Below are positions 37,901 to 46,178 of a stretch of DNA of 46,178 bases, piece by piece. The notes beneath the pieces are model-generated. The model worked only from the letters and a program-made list of their open reading frames with translations, searched no databases and was not told where the DNA came from. The DNA comes from Thermoplasmata archaeon (GTDB lineage: Archaea; Thermoplasmatota; Thermoplasmata; Lutacidiplasmatales; UBA184). The translations under genes and the position numbers were made by a program. The DNA lies in contig JASHSP010000016.1 of the NCBI GenBank assembly GCA_030038655.1, forward strand, positions 1-46,178, given 5' to 3'. Positions within the stretch are counted from its first letter, which is position 1. Every line of letters starts with the position of its first letter.

Positions 37901-40900
37901 TCGCGTTCACGGCGGTTTCGATGATGTTGTGCCCCACGCCGGTGAACGAGAGGAGCGGAACGAAGCTCACCGGGACGTCGGCCACGCCCGCCGCGCCCGA
38001 GACCGCTTCGACCGTCACGGTGCCGGTCGGCTCGAGCACGAGGTCCGCTGTCGCGGGCGACGCGGACGAGTTCGCATCGACCGCGACGACGTTCGAACGG
38101 TCGGAGGAGTTGGAACCGACCGCCTGGACTGTGTACGCACCGGGCACGAATCCCTTGAACGAGTACGTCCCCCCGGTCGCGGAGGTGGTCGTGGCCACGA
38201 TGCCGGTGGAGTTGGACAGGCTCACGAGGGCGCCGACGGCGGCGCTTCCGCTCGCCGACCGGACGGTACCGGTGATCGAACCGGTCGCGAGACCGACGGT
38301 GGCGTTCGTCGTCCCGCCGGCGCTCACGTTCTCGCTCGTCTGGTTGAACGTCGTGCCCCCGACCGTCACGGAGTAGTTGTACAGCCCCGGCGGGATCGAG
38401 GGAAGGGAGAACGACCCGCTCGCGTCGGTCACGGCGGTGAACGAATCGAGCCCGCTCTGCGAGAGGGTGACGCGGGCCCCCGGGATCACGAGGTCCGTGG
38501 TCGGCTCGAACGTCGACGAGTTCGCGGTGTTCCAGTAGACGAAGCCGTTGACCGTCCCGCTCGGGATCGTGATCGGCATCACCACCGTCTGCGGGTCGAG
38601 GCTGTAGCCGAGCGCGTCGGGCACGTAGACCTTGATCGAGCGCACGAGGTTGTCGCCGGCCTGGGAGAGCGCGTCGAACGTGCCGGTCGTCAGGTTGATG
38701 GTGTCGTTGCCCGGCGGCAGGATGAGCGAGAACGTCCCGTTCGCGTTCGTCACGTTCGTCATGTGCGGGATCCCGTACCCGTCGTAGACCGTGACGCGGA
38801 CGCCGGGCGCGGGCTTTCCGTTCGGTAGGTGGATCGACCCGAGGACGGGCTCGCCGGGGTAGTAGGCGAGCATCGTCTCGCCGCCTTCGAAGTACGAATC
38901 CGCGGAGGTGTCCGCGGTGCCGTTCGTCTCGTTCGCGACGTGGAGCGCATTGTGCAGGTTGGTGGCGTAGAAGCACGAGGCGCCGGCCGTGGCGTTCTTT
39001 ACGCCGGGGCAAACGTAAGCGGTGTGGTAGACCATCTGGAAGTGCTCGAGCATCCAGCCGGGCTCGAGCGGGGAGGACTGGGCCGCTCCGGTCAGGCCCG
39101 GTATACCGCCGCTCAGTCCGACGTCGGTCCCGTTGTAACCGATGTACTCCCGGTAGATCATCGAGTTGTAGAACGGCGCCGAGTAGTTGATCTCGTACTG
39201 GACGGGGCTCACGTCGGCGGGGACCTGGCCGAGGGGGTAGGTGTTCCCGTCCGATCCGAGGACGGTGACGTTGAAGAACGTGGTCGGCAGGCCGGCGGAG
39301 TTGATGACGCGGCCGGTGAGGTCGGCCGGGGCGTAGAAGATCCCCGTGTCGGAGCCGCTGAAGGGGAACAGGCGGCTGTCGGTCATCGCGTACCGGATCG
39401 TCCAGCCGGTGTAGGCCTGGATGTCGTCGTAGACGCGGGCGACTCCGGTGAGCGAGAGGGACCCGGCGAGGAAGTACGACACCGCGAGGTACATCGCGTT
39501 GTCGTCGGTGATCGTGGAGGGGTTGACGGGCAGGTACTTCTCGGGGTTCCCGACCACGAGGCTGTAATCGTTGCTCTCGTTGACCAAGTAGTTGTGCAAC
39601 TCGGTGAGGTTCACGCCGTCCCTCGCCAGGACCGCGTTGAGGCCGGTGGGCAGCGTCGGGTCGCCCGACTTCTCCTGCTCCGCCTGCAGGAGGGTGGTCG
39701 CGAGCACAGCGATGGCGAGCGACTCGTTCTGGGCGAGCAGGAACTGTCCGGCCGGGTCGATCCCGTTCTGGAAGTTGTCCGCGACGCTCGGATGCTGCCC
39801 CTGGTCGATCGCCTGGAACCCGTAATCCCACCAGCTGACGAATGCCGGACGCTGGGGTTCGGGCAGGTTGGTGTCCTGCGTGGCGAGCCAGTTGTAGGCG
39901 GCGCTGTCGTACTGGTTCGGCGTGTCCAAGGACGAGCCGGCGGCCCCCAGAATGTTGGACGCGGGGGACGACGAGTTGAGCTTGAGCCAGGACGGGATCG
40001 TGTCGTTGATCTGCTGCGCCAACGCGTCCTTCGTGTTGCCGGGGATGCCGGCGTCGACCGAGAGCCAGACGTTCGGGAGGATGAGCGCGACGACGAGGGC
40101 GAGGACGAGCACGTGCCGCGCCTTGAACGCCTTGCGGAAGGCGGCCGCCCGACCCCCGCGGTCCGAGAGGGAGGCGACGGTCCGCCGCAGCGCGGGGTAC
40201 CCGCCCACGTCCAGGGCCCGGTGCAAGGCCTCGGCCGACAGGAGCGCAAACGCGGGGGCCCCGACCACGAAGAACTTCGCGGCCGAGATCGGGAGGTAGA
40301 TCGAGATGATCGAGAAGACCATGAACGCGATGAGGTACCGCTTGAACCGGCCCCGCGCCAGGAAGTAGCCGAACAGCGCGAGTCCCACGAACGCGAGGAA
40401 GAAGGTGAACACCCCGTAGCCTATGACGAGCGCGTCGACCGACGGGGCCTGCGCCTCCGCGATGGTCGAGTAGATCAGGTTCTTGACGAAGTATCCCTGC
40501 CCCGTGACGACGTCCGTGAAGTACCGCGGGAAGACCAGCTTGAGGAAGATCGCGGCCGCCCCCACGAAGGCGACCAACGCGGGAATGGAGAACACCCACG
40601 GGATGTCCCGCATCAGGAGGAACGGCAGCAGGATCAGGAGCACCCCGAAGAACAGGAGGATCGGCACCTCGAGGAACAGGTCGATCTCACCCTGGACGAT
40701 GTAGTACGGAGCGCACATCGGGAACGCGACCAGCCCGATGATCCACGTCGAGACGTACAGCCCGAACGAATCGACCTTGTGGATCCGCTCGACCAGCATG
40801 GCGACCAGTAGCGTGACGCCGATCAGGGCCACTCCGTAGGTGTACCCCTGCCAGGCGAGGGCCAGGGCCCCCAGACAGACCCCCGTGAAGACCGACCATT

Positions 40901-41564
40901 TCACCGCCGTTCGCTCGGTGCGCAGGAAGGCGCGGATCCCCGGGATGTACTGCCCGGGCTTGCGGTAGCTCTCGATCCACCGTCTCGACCCGACCGCCTT
41001 GAGGGTGCGAAGGTAGGCGTAGACCAGGACCATGACGAAGAACGTGTAGAACGTGAGGTAGTTCGCATACCCGAACGTCCCCGAGTCGATGGTCGCGGTC
41101 ATGAACGGGAAGATCAGACAGGCGATCAGGCCCATCCGGCGCCCGCTGACCTCGCGGCCGATGAGGTAGAGGGGGAACACGCCCAGCGCTGCCCACAGCG
41201 GGGGTTCCATGTCGAGGAACCAGGCCCCGGCGGCCACGGCGTTCCCGCCGAACAGCGGCGCGAAGAGTATCCCGAGGACCGCGTTCAGCCAGTCGAACAG
41301 CGGTTCCCGCGGGTTGATCGCCCCGATGGGGAACTTGAGCATCGGGTCGAAGACGAGGTTGTGATGCGTCATGATGATGTACGCCATCACGCGCGAATGG
41401 TAGTACGAGTCCGAGCCGCCCGCGTACGTGTACAGCGCGCCGTACTGCGCGATGATGGGGTACTGCCAGACCGTGTTGATCAGGAGCGTGAAGCCGAATG
41501 CGCTCAGCAGCAGCGCGAGCGTCCACCCGTGGCGCCGCCACCAGCCCACCTGAGTCGAGTCCAT
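34986..41564 (-). CDS. aglB: AglB/STT3-type oligosaccharyltransferase with ~1290-aa C-terminal Ig/carboxypeptidase-regulatory-like extension (2192 aa)
   Basis: Multi-TM N-terminus with GGSDSYYHSRVM, STIAEAQAP (TIxE-like), SWWDYGFQ (WWDYG); then repeated beta-domains; C-term FYVTGP-TM-RR. Confidence 0.93.
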   Translation of the reverse strand: MDSTQVGWWRRHGWTLALLLSAFGFTLLINTVWQYPIIAQYGALYTYAGGSDSYYHSRVMAYIIMTHHNLVFDPMLKFPIGAINPREPLFDWLNAVLGILFAPLFGGNAVAAGAWFLDMEPPLWAALGVFPLYLIGREVSGRRMGLIACLIFPFMTATIDSGTFGYANYLTFYTFFVMVLVYAYLRTLKAVGSRRWIESYRKPGQYIPGIRAFLRTERTAVKWSVFTGVCLGALALAWQGYTYGVALIGVTLLVAMLVERIHKVDSFGLYVSTWIIGLVAFPMCAPYYIVQGEIDLFLEVPILLFFGVLLILLPFLLMRDIPWVFSIPALVAFVGAAAIFLKLVFPRYFTDVVTGQGYFVKNLIYSTIAEAQAPSVDALVIGYGVFTFFLAFVGLALFGYFLARGRFKRYLIAFMVFSIISIYLPISAAKFFVVGAPAFALLSAEALHRALDVGGYPALRRTVASLSDRGGRAAAFRKAFKARHVLVLALVVALILPNVWLSVDAGIPGNTKDALAQQINDTIPSWLKLNSSSPASNILGAAGSSLDTPNQYDSAAYNWLATQDTNLPEPQRPAFVSWWDYGFQAIDQGQHPSVADNFQNGIDPAGQFLLAQNESLAIAVLATTLLQAEQEKSGDPTLPTGLNAVLARDGVNLTELHNYLVNESNDYSLVVGNPEKYLPVNPSTITDDNAMYLAVSYFLAGSLSLTGVARVYDDIQAYTGWTIRYAMTDSRLFPFSGSDTGIFYAPADLTGRVINSAGLPTTFFNVTVLGSDGNTYPLGQVPADVSPVQYEINYSAPFYNSMIYREYIGYNGTDVGLSGGIPGLTGAAQSSPLEPGWMLEHFQMVYHTAYVCPGVKNATAGASCFYATNLHNALHVANETNGTADTSADSYFEGGETMLAYYPGEPVLGSIHLPNGKPAPGVRVTVYDGYGIPHMTNVTNANGTFSLILPPGNDTINLTTGTFDALSQAGDNLVRSIKVYVPDALGYSLDPQTVVMPITIPSGTVNGFVYWNTANSSTFEPTTDLVIPGARVTLSQSGLDSFTAVTDASGSFSLPSIPPGLYNYSVTVGGTTFNQTSENVSAGGTTNATVGLATGSITGTVRSASGSAAVGALVSLSNSTGIVATTTSATGGTYSFKGFVPGAYTVQAVGSNSSDRSNVVAVDANSSASPATADLVLEPTGTVTVEAVSGAAGVADVPVSFVPLLSFTGVGHNIIETAVNATGDTSVVMTNSAGYAQMSLRAGSYSVYALGYAGSSLSAALGTVTVTGGTTSPTLLLNLTPAYRLAGEAPPVAGESLLETAVIAYPSSGSGELVAWANTTGSYGMYLPAGAYSVLALQGLSSSSTESFAALGSTTIANATTLDLDTSTAITPQFTVGTNGSTGFFAAAGASVSVTAGPSGPGVRALASASSAVGFNLPSSIPFSAGGYCVAASAPGYESVTRCGLTPGSLQNLTRLYLPVQGVPVTLSVVGVPTGTPVTVNLTGETPTAVTRSVVGGPSFTLTLPAGRYAVTAAGANGSVVYRSPAAVNATVAFGAASAHFTISVLPEVKAKGSLTLPKKIVPANVTVSFASPALTVSANGTAFLTGFRIAAGNYTAHVNGTNATAGLRYANVTYVNVAEDGAIAPTLVLNHAAVTLSGTLVAPNGTTLKLTTPVTLVGGSGTTIVTPASAGSFSAVLPPNGTYSVEVNTTVATSGPNGSIEETWATAPDTSCAVSASDSACSVALVGTVLPAWFNGSLVRSAGGGTVPGTLRLVGPYPSTSVTTLNATNGTFAALLPTGTYRVYAVASSGSAYAAFGRALVQPNARSITITLFPTWNAAISVVASSAPSQTVNAAAVTVKDAYGDMTLFPDVAMGTTLDLALPIGTYSVLATAPGTLHGFAGNATANATVVIRSGNVGATLALAVPVETTATAVLSGSTSATVSAGGAATFAFSVRDTGNVPITVHPVGSPAFWNFTFTIGNVTLEPGGAAVSGEARIGVPAGTVTNHAPVAISFQTTNGTTVGQVTPAPTVHVLPFYGVGIGPTPTDPVQVGASAAVVPFYLVNRGNTPEQIAIAVVNERALNSLGWTTALTQNGTLTSSPVTLEGGANETFAINLTTSQTVFVPPGSVTVSATVTNITGSTASATIRVPVAALHPGKSSTFYVTGPAVGPAPNVLPEALIAILAFVPAIALASIVLGYRWWRTRKWVRR

Positions 41565-41613
41565 GCTACCGCGCCCTTCCGTTGCGGGGGCGGGCCGCGA
41601 GACCTGGGGGCGG

Positions 41614-41621
41614 TATAAATA
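41614..41621 (-). promoter_or_regulatory. TATA box for aglB operon
   Basis: TATTTATA on minus strand ~50 nt upstream of ATG 41564. Confidence 0.55.
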
Positions 41622-41694
41622 GCCTCCTTAGACCGAGGGCGGCCGGAGCCGAAATGGGCCGTCGAGCGCGGCTTCGCGCCGAGCGGTCGCGGGC

Positions 41695-42243
41695 TCAGCC
41701 GATCGCCCGAAACCGATAGAAGACCCGGCCGTCGGGGACCTCGTAGGACTCGACACGGACGGTCGCCCCGATCTCGAGCTCGTTCCAGGGCCGCCCGTCC
41801 ACGCGGCCGAACAGGCGGAGCGGTGCCCCGTCGAGGTCGACCAAACCCACGGCGAACGGGACGTCGCGCTCCATCCCCTGCGGCGCCCCGGCGAGGACCG
41901 CGCTGAACGCATACAGCCGCCCGCGGTCCGGGAGGTCCACCCACTCGAGCTCCTCGGTGTGGCATCGCGGACACGCCGTACGCGGGGGCCAGTGGAGGAG
42001 GTCGTCCTTCGCGCACCGGGTGGTCGAGAGTCGGCCCTCGCGGAGTCGGTCGAAGAACCGGACGAGCCGCGTCCCAGCTTCCGTCTCGGGAGGGAAGAAA
42101 TCGAGCAAGTAGGGCGGCGGCGCCTCCGCCACCACCTTCTTCCGCCTCGGGGCAGGCGCGGCCGGCGGGACTGGCACCTCGGGGGTCTCGGGCACCACGG
42201 GAAGGGCGACGGAGGCCCGGGTCCTCCGGCGTTCGCGGCTCAT
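41695..42243 (-). CDS. DUF35/OB-fold Zn-ribbon protein (acyl-CoA-associated)
   Basis: FFDRLREGRLSTTRCAKDDLLHWPPRTACPRCHTEELEWVDLPDRGRLYAFSAV; overlap with thiolase stop. Confidence 0.9.
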   Translation of the reverse strand: MSRERRRTRASVALPVVPETPEVPVPPAAPAPRRKKVVAEAPPPYLLDFFPPETEAGTRLVRFFDRLREGRLSTTRCAKDDLLHWPPRTACPRCHTEELEWVDLPDRGRLYAFSAVLAGAPQGMERDVPFAVGLVDLDGAPLRLFGRVDGRPWNELEIGATVRVESYEVPDGRVFYRFRAIG

Positions 42244-43424
42244 GCGGCCCGCCCCCGACGGTAGACCATCACGGAGTGGACGTTCGCGCTGCCCGAGAGG
42301 TTGTGGACGAGCGCCCACTCCGGGTTCGGGACCTGCCGAGCGGAGGGGACGGTTCCCGCGAACTGCTCGAACACTTCGACCGCCTGGGCGATTCCAGTCG
42401 CGCCGAGCGGGTGGCCGCAGCCGAGGAGCCCCCCGCGCGGGTTCACCACGATATCGCCGCCCAGGTCGCTGCGACCGTCCTCGACGAACCGGCCGCCTTC
42501 GCCGGGGGCGCAGAGGCCGAGCGCCTCGTACTCCACGATCTCGGAGATGGAGAAGCAGTCGTGCAGTTCCGCAAAGTCGAGGTCGCGCACCCCGATCCGG
42601 GCCATCTCGAGCGCCTCGCTCGCCGCCCGCTTCAACCCGGGCCACTCGGTGAGCGAGCCGGCGTGGGCGAGGTTGTGGAAATCGGAGTACTGACCCGTCC
42701 CGCGGATCCAGGCCTTCGGGCCGGGGAACTGGCGGACGACGTCCTCCGACGCGAGCACGACGGCGGCGGCGCCGTCGGTCATCGACGAGCAGTCCCCCAG
42801 GCGGAGCGGCGGGGCGACGACGGGAAGGCGCAGGAGCTTGTCGCGCGGGAAGGTCTTCTCGTAGAACTGGGCGTTCGGGTTCGAGTTGGCGAACCGGTGG
42901 TTCTTCTCGGAGACGGCCGCCATCTGCTCCTCCGTGGTCCTGTGCTCCAGCATGTGGCGCTGCGCGACCATCGCGAAAAACGGGGGCGCGGTGGCGCCCG
43001 CCGGTCCGTCCCAGGCGCGGTCCATGACGCACGCCATCGCGGTGTTCGCCTCGGCCATCGAGGGGAGGTTCATCTTCTCCACGCCGACGGCCACGGCGAT
43101 GTCGGAGAGTCCGGAGGCGATCGCGGCATACGCCGACCGGATCGCCGACTGGCCCGACGCGCAGGCTAGTTCGGTCCGTTGGATCACGCGGGTCGGCCGG
43201 ATCCCCATCTGCTCAGCGGCCAGCGGCGCGACGTGCGACTGGAAGGCCAGCCGCTCGGGCATCGCCGCGCCGACGAAGAGCGAGTCGACGTCGCGAGCCC
43301 GGAGATCCGGGACCGCCCGGAACAGCGCCGCGCCGATCTCCTGGGCAAGCTCGCTCCAGGTCGTCGCGCGGACGCCGAACTTGGTCGTGGCACCGCCGAC
43401 GACGGCGACCGTCCGGCCGTTCAT
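42240..43424 (-). CDS. Archaeal thiolase (acetyl-CoA C-acetyltransferase / SCP2-like)
   Basis: ELACASGQSAIRSAYAAIASG; GDCSSMTDGAAAVVLAS; AELHDCFSISEI; NPRGGLLGCGHPLGATG; internal ATG of the long 42240..44441 ORF. Confidence 0.93.
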   Translation of the reverse strand: MNGRTVAVVGGATTKFGVRATTWSELAQEIGAALFRAVPDLRARDVDSLFVGAAMPERLAFQSHVAPLAAEQMGIRPTRVIQRTELACASGQSAIRSAYAAIASGLSDIAVAVGVEKMNLPSMAEANTAMACVMDRAWDGPAGATAPPFFAMVAQRHMLEHRTTEEQMAAVSEKNHRFANSNPNAQFYEKTFPRDKLLRLPVVAPPLRLGDCSSMTDGAAAVVLASEDVVRQFPGPKAWIRGTGQYSDFHNLAHAGSLTEWPGLKRAASEALEMARIGVRDLDFAELHDCFSISEIVEYEALGLCAPGEGGRFVEDGRSDLGGDIVVNPRGGLLGCGHPLGATGIAQAVEVFEQFAGTVPSARQVPNPEWALVHNLSGSANVHSVMVYRRGRAA

Positions 43425-44554
43425 CGCGCCTCCGAGCGAACGGCCGCGGCGACCCGGTCCCCGGCCCCGGAGGTCGTGACCGTCCCGCCCTGGTCGTAGG
43501 TACGCGCGCTTCCCTCCGCGAGGGTCCGCGCGACCGCGCGCTCGAGCCGGTCCGCCTGCGTCGTCATCCGCGGGTCGGCGTGCCGCTCGCCCAGCCAGCG
43601 GAGCATCTGCTCGATCGCGAAAAACGTGGCGAACGGGTTGACCTGATTCTTGCCGGCGTGCTTCGGAGAGCTGCCGTGGACCGGTTCGAACATCGCGTGA
43701 TCCTTGCCGATGTTCGCGCCGGCGGCGAACCCCATGCCCCCCTGAAGGACCGCGGCCAGGTCGGTGATGATGTCCCCCATCATGTTCGGAGCGACCACGA
43801 CCGAATAGTGCTCGGGGTTCCGCACCAGCCACTGGGTGAAAGCGTCCACGTACGCGTAGTCCCGCTGGACCTCGGGGAACTCGGCCCCGACCCGGTCGAA
43901 CGTCTCGCGGAAGAACCGGCACCCCTCGAGCACGTTGGACTTGTCGACGCAGGTCGCGCGTCGGACCCGGTCCTCGGGAGCCCCCCGAGCGCGGGACCGG
44001 GCGAGTTCGTAGGCGTACCGGACGATTCTCTCGGTCCCCTTGCGCGTGATGACGCGGGTGTCGATCGCGACCTCGGTCTCGCCGCCGCGCGCGAGGCGGC
44101 CCCGGGCCGGCGTGTACAGCCCCTCGGTGTTCTCCCGGACGACCACCAGGTCGACGTTCTCGGGCGACCAGACGTCCCGATACGCGCCGCTGATCCGATG
44201 GGTCACGCCGGGGTAGAGCCGACACGGTCGTACGTTTGCGTAGAGGTCGAGCTTCTCCCGAAGCCCCAGGATGAGGGCGCGGCCGGCGAGGTCGCCGTTC
44301 GGCAGCTGGGCTCCGGGCCAGCCGACGGCGCCCACGAGGACCGCGTCGGCCCGGTGCGCCGCCGCCTCGGCCTCGGGCTCCCACTCCCGGCCCCGCAGGA
44401 GGTAGTACTGGCCGCCGCCCGGGTACTCGGTCGCCTTCCACGGCGCGGCGGCTCCCTCGGCCAGCGCCGCCATCACCTTGAGGCCCTCGCGGACCACTTC
44501 GGGCCCGGTCCCGTCGCCGGGGAACACCGCGAGGTCGTACGCCGCGTCCTTCAC
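43421..44554 (-). CDS. leuB: Isocitrate/isopropylmalate dehydrogenase family protein
   Basis: LAVFPGDGTGPEVVREGLKVM; DLVVVRENTEGLY; YAYVDAFTQWLVRNPEHYSVVVAPNMMGDIITDLAAVLQGGMGFAAGANIG; FEPVHGSSPKHAGKNQVNP. Confidence 0.88.
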   Translation of the reverse strand: MKDAAYDLAVFPGDGTGPEVVREGLKVMAALAEGAAAPWKATEYPGGGQYYLLRGREWEPEAEAAAHRADAVLVGAVGWPGAQLPNGDLAGRALILGLREKLDLYANVRPCRLYPGVTHRISGAYRDVWSPENVDLVVVRENTEGLYTPARGRLARGGETEVAIDTRVITRKGTERIVRYAYELARSRARGAPEDRVRRATCVDKSNVLEGCRFFRETFDRVGAEFPEVQRDYAYVDAFTQWLVRNPEHYSVVVAPNMMGDIITDLAAVLQGGMGFAAGANIGKDHAMFEPVHGSSPKHAGKNQVNPFATFFAIEQMLRWLGERHADPRMTTQADRLERAVARTLAEGSARTYDQGGTVTTSGAGDRVAAAVRSEAR

Positions 44555-45087
44555 CGCGGCGCTCCGCCCGCCGCCGCCACCGCGCGACGGGCTTCCAGCT
44601 CCTGACGGACCTTCTCCACGAGTCCCCCCGCTTCGAGGAGGCCCATCAGATGGGCCGGGATCGGCGGGAAGTTCAGCCCACGGCCGGTCGTGACGTTCGA
44701 GATCCGGCCCGCCGCCAGGTCGATCCGGGCCGTTTGGCCCTGCTCGAAGATCTCCCGCACCCCCCGGGCCTCGATCGCCAGCAGGCCCAGGTTGATCGCG
44801 TTCCGGAAGAAGATGCGCGCGAACGAGTCCGCGACGATCGCGCCGACTCCGGCAGCGCGCATCGCCTGCGGCGCGTGCTCCCGGCTCGAGCCCGAGCCGA
44901 AGTTCTCGCCCGCGATCAGGATGTCCCCCGGGCGCGACGACGCCGCGAACTCGGGCAGGGCGATCTCGAAGACGTGCTTCTTGAGCTCGTTCGGGTCGAT
45001 CACCGTGAGGTACTTCCCCGAGATGATCTGGTCCGTGTCAACGTCCCGGCCGAGCGTCCAGACCCGGCCTTCGATGACCTTCTCCAC
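44551..45087 (-). CDS. leuD: 3-isopropylmalate dehydratase / homoaconitase small subunit
   Basis: DVDTDQIISGKYLT; IAGENFGSGSSREHAPQAMRAAGVGAIVADSFARIFFRNAINLGL. Confidence 0.94.
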   Translation of the reverse strand: MEKVIEGRVWTLGRDVDTDQIISGKYLTVIDPNELKKHVFEIALPEFAASSRPGDILIAGENFGSGSSREHAPQAMRAAGVGAIVADSFARIFFRNAINLGLLAIEARGVREIFEQGQTARIDLAAGRISNVTTGRGLNFPPIPAHLMGLLEAGGLVEKVRQELEARRAVAAAGGAPR

Positions 45088-45099
45088 GCGACCCCTCCG

Positions 45100-46178
45100 T
45101 CAGGCGTACTCCCGAGGGTCGGCGATCTCGCCGCGGATGGCGCTCGCCACGACCGCGGCCGGCGACATAAGGTAGATCCGGGCTTCCTTCGCGCCCATCC
45201 GTCCGGGGAAGTTCCGGTTGGACGAAGAGGCGCACGCTTCCTCGGGCGCCAGGATCCCCATGTTCCCGCCGAAACACGCCGAACAGCTCGAGTTGGTGAA
45301 CACCGCGCCGGCGTCGGTGAACGTCTGGATGATGCCTTCCCGCAGGCACTGGTCGTAGATCTTGGTGGAGGCGGGGGAGACGATGAACCGGACCCCCTTC
45401 GCCACCTTCTGGCCCTTCATCAGGGCCGCCCCCTCGCGAAGGTCCTCGATCCGCGCGTTCGTGCACGACCCGAGGAACGCCTGGTCGATCCGGACGTGCT
45501 CGCGGGCGACGTCCGGCAGCGGACGGACGTTGTCGGGGGAGTACGGGCACGCGACCATGGGAACCATCGCGTCCACATCGACGTCGATCGTCCGCTCGTA
45601 CTCGGCGTCGGCGTCTGCCCGAACCGGGTGCATCGCGTGCTTTGCGATCGGCGCCAGATAATCGAACGTCGTCTGGTCCGGGGCGACCATGCCGGCCTTC
45701 GCGCCCATTTCGGTCGTCATGTTGCAGAGCGTGAACCGCTCGGGCATCGAGAGCCGCTCGACCGACGGTCCGGAGTACTCCACCGCGCGGTAGGCCGCCC
45801 CGGTCGTCTTTACCTCGCCGACGATCCGGAGGACGAGATCCTTGGCCGTCACCCCCGGCCCGAACGATCCCCGGACGCGGATCGATATCGAGGTCGGGAC
45901 CTTCAGCCACAGCCGGCCGAGGGCAAGGACCGCGGCCATCTCGGTTGGTCCGATCCCGGTGGCGAAAGCGCCCATGGCCCCCAGCATGTTCGTGTGCGAG
46001 TCGGTCCCGACCGCGAGGTCGCCGGGGACGACCCAGCCGTTCTCGGCGAGGATCTGGTGGCAGATGCCGTGCTGGCCGACGTCGTAGAAGTGCGGCAGGT
46101 GGACCTCCTCGGCGAACTTCCGTAGGATGCGGTGCAGGACCGCCGCCCCCTCCGTGGAGGCGGGGACCCAGTGGTCGA
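45100..46178 (-). CDS. leuC: 3-isopropylmalate dehydratase / homoaconitase large subunit, truncated by window end
   Basis: GTDSHTNMLGAMGAFATGIGPTEMA; FLGSCTNARIEDLREGA; FTNSSCSACFGGNMG (Fe-S Cys ligands); open to end of window. Confidence 0.94.
   Translation of the reverse strand, partial: DHWVPASTEGAAVLHRILRKFAEEVHLPHFYDVGQHGICHQILAENGWVVPGDLAVGTDSHTNMLGAMGAFATGIGPTEMAAVLALGRLWLKVPTSISIRVRGSFGPGVTAKDLVLRIVGEVKTTGAAYRAVEYSGPSVERLSMPERFTLCNMTTEMGAKAGMVAPDQTTFDYLAPIAKHAMHPVRADADAEYERTIDVDVDAMVPMVACPYSPDNVRPLPDVAREHVRIDQAFLGSCTNARIEDLREGAALMKGQKVAKGVRFIVSPASTKIYDQCLREGIIQTFTDAGAVFTNSSCSACFGGNMGILAPEEACASSSNRNFPGRMGAKEARIYLMSPAAVVASAIRGEIADPREYA

Noticed and set aside
36547-40599. 1350-aa minus-strand ORF overlapping aglB (also plus-strand ORFs 34902..36656, 36669..38828 and 38829..40811)
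   Set aside because: Arg/Gly/Asp-rich alternative frames of aglB with no recognisable motifs; the aglB frame carries the conserved OST motifs.
1-46178. CRISPR arrays, IS elements, prophage or defence islands
   Set aside because: No regularly spaced direct repeats, transposase/integrase motifs or phage genes were seen; the region looks like core chromosome.

Overview
This GC-rich window reads as the chromosome of an archaeon, probably a Thermoplasmatota-like lineage (inference). It is densely coding with short intergenic gaps. The left part is a respiratory Complex I operon (3' end of nuoC, then nuoD-H-I-J-K-L-M-N), followed directly by a geranylgeranyl-reductase-family flavoprotein and a polyprenyl synthase. 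Next come a nitrilase-family hydrolase, topoisomerase VI B and A, an aquaporin, SucCD, a ZIP-like transporter, CoaBC, a HAD hydrolase and a set of small metabolic or hypothetical genes. These are followed by aEF-1beta with a Zn-ribbon mini-protein, a very large (2192 aa) AglB/STT3 oligosaccharyltransferase with a partner surface protein, and an overlapping operon of LeuC-LeuD-IPMDH-thiolase-DUF35. The strongest non-obvious signals are: (1) a tRNA-His(GTG) gene on the minus strand that only folds correctly if a ~32-nt intron is removed from its T-arm; (2) an unannotated eL41 ribosomal mini-gene; (3) an AglB with a ~1290-aa Ig/carboxypeptidase-regulatory-like extension whose C-terminus shares a 'TFYVTGP + TM + Arg' signature with the overlapping downstream gene; (4) a NuoI with four [4Fe-4S] motifs instead of two; (5) a probable non-ATG/GTG/TTG (CTG) start for nuoL. 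I saw no CRISPR array, transposon, prophage or defence island. All family calls come from reading motifs by eye; no database search was run.
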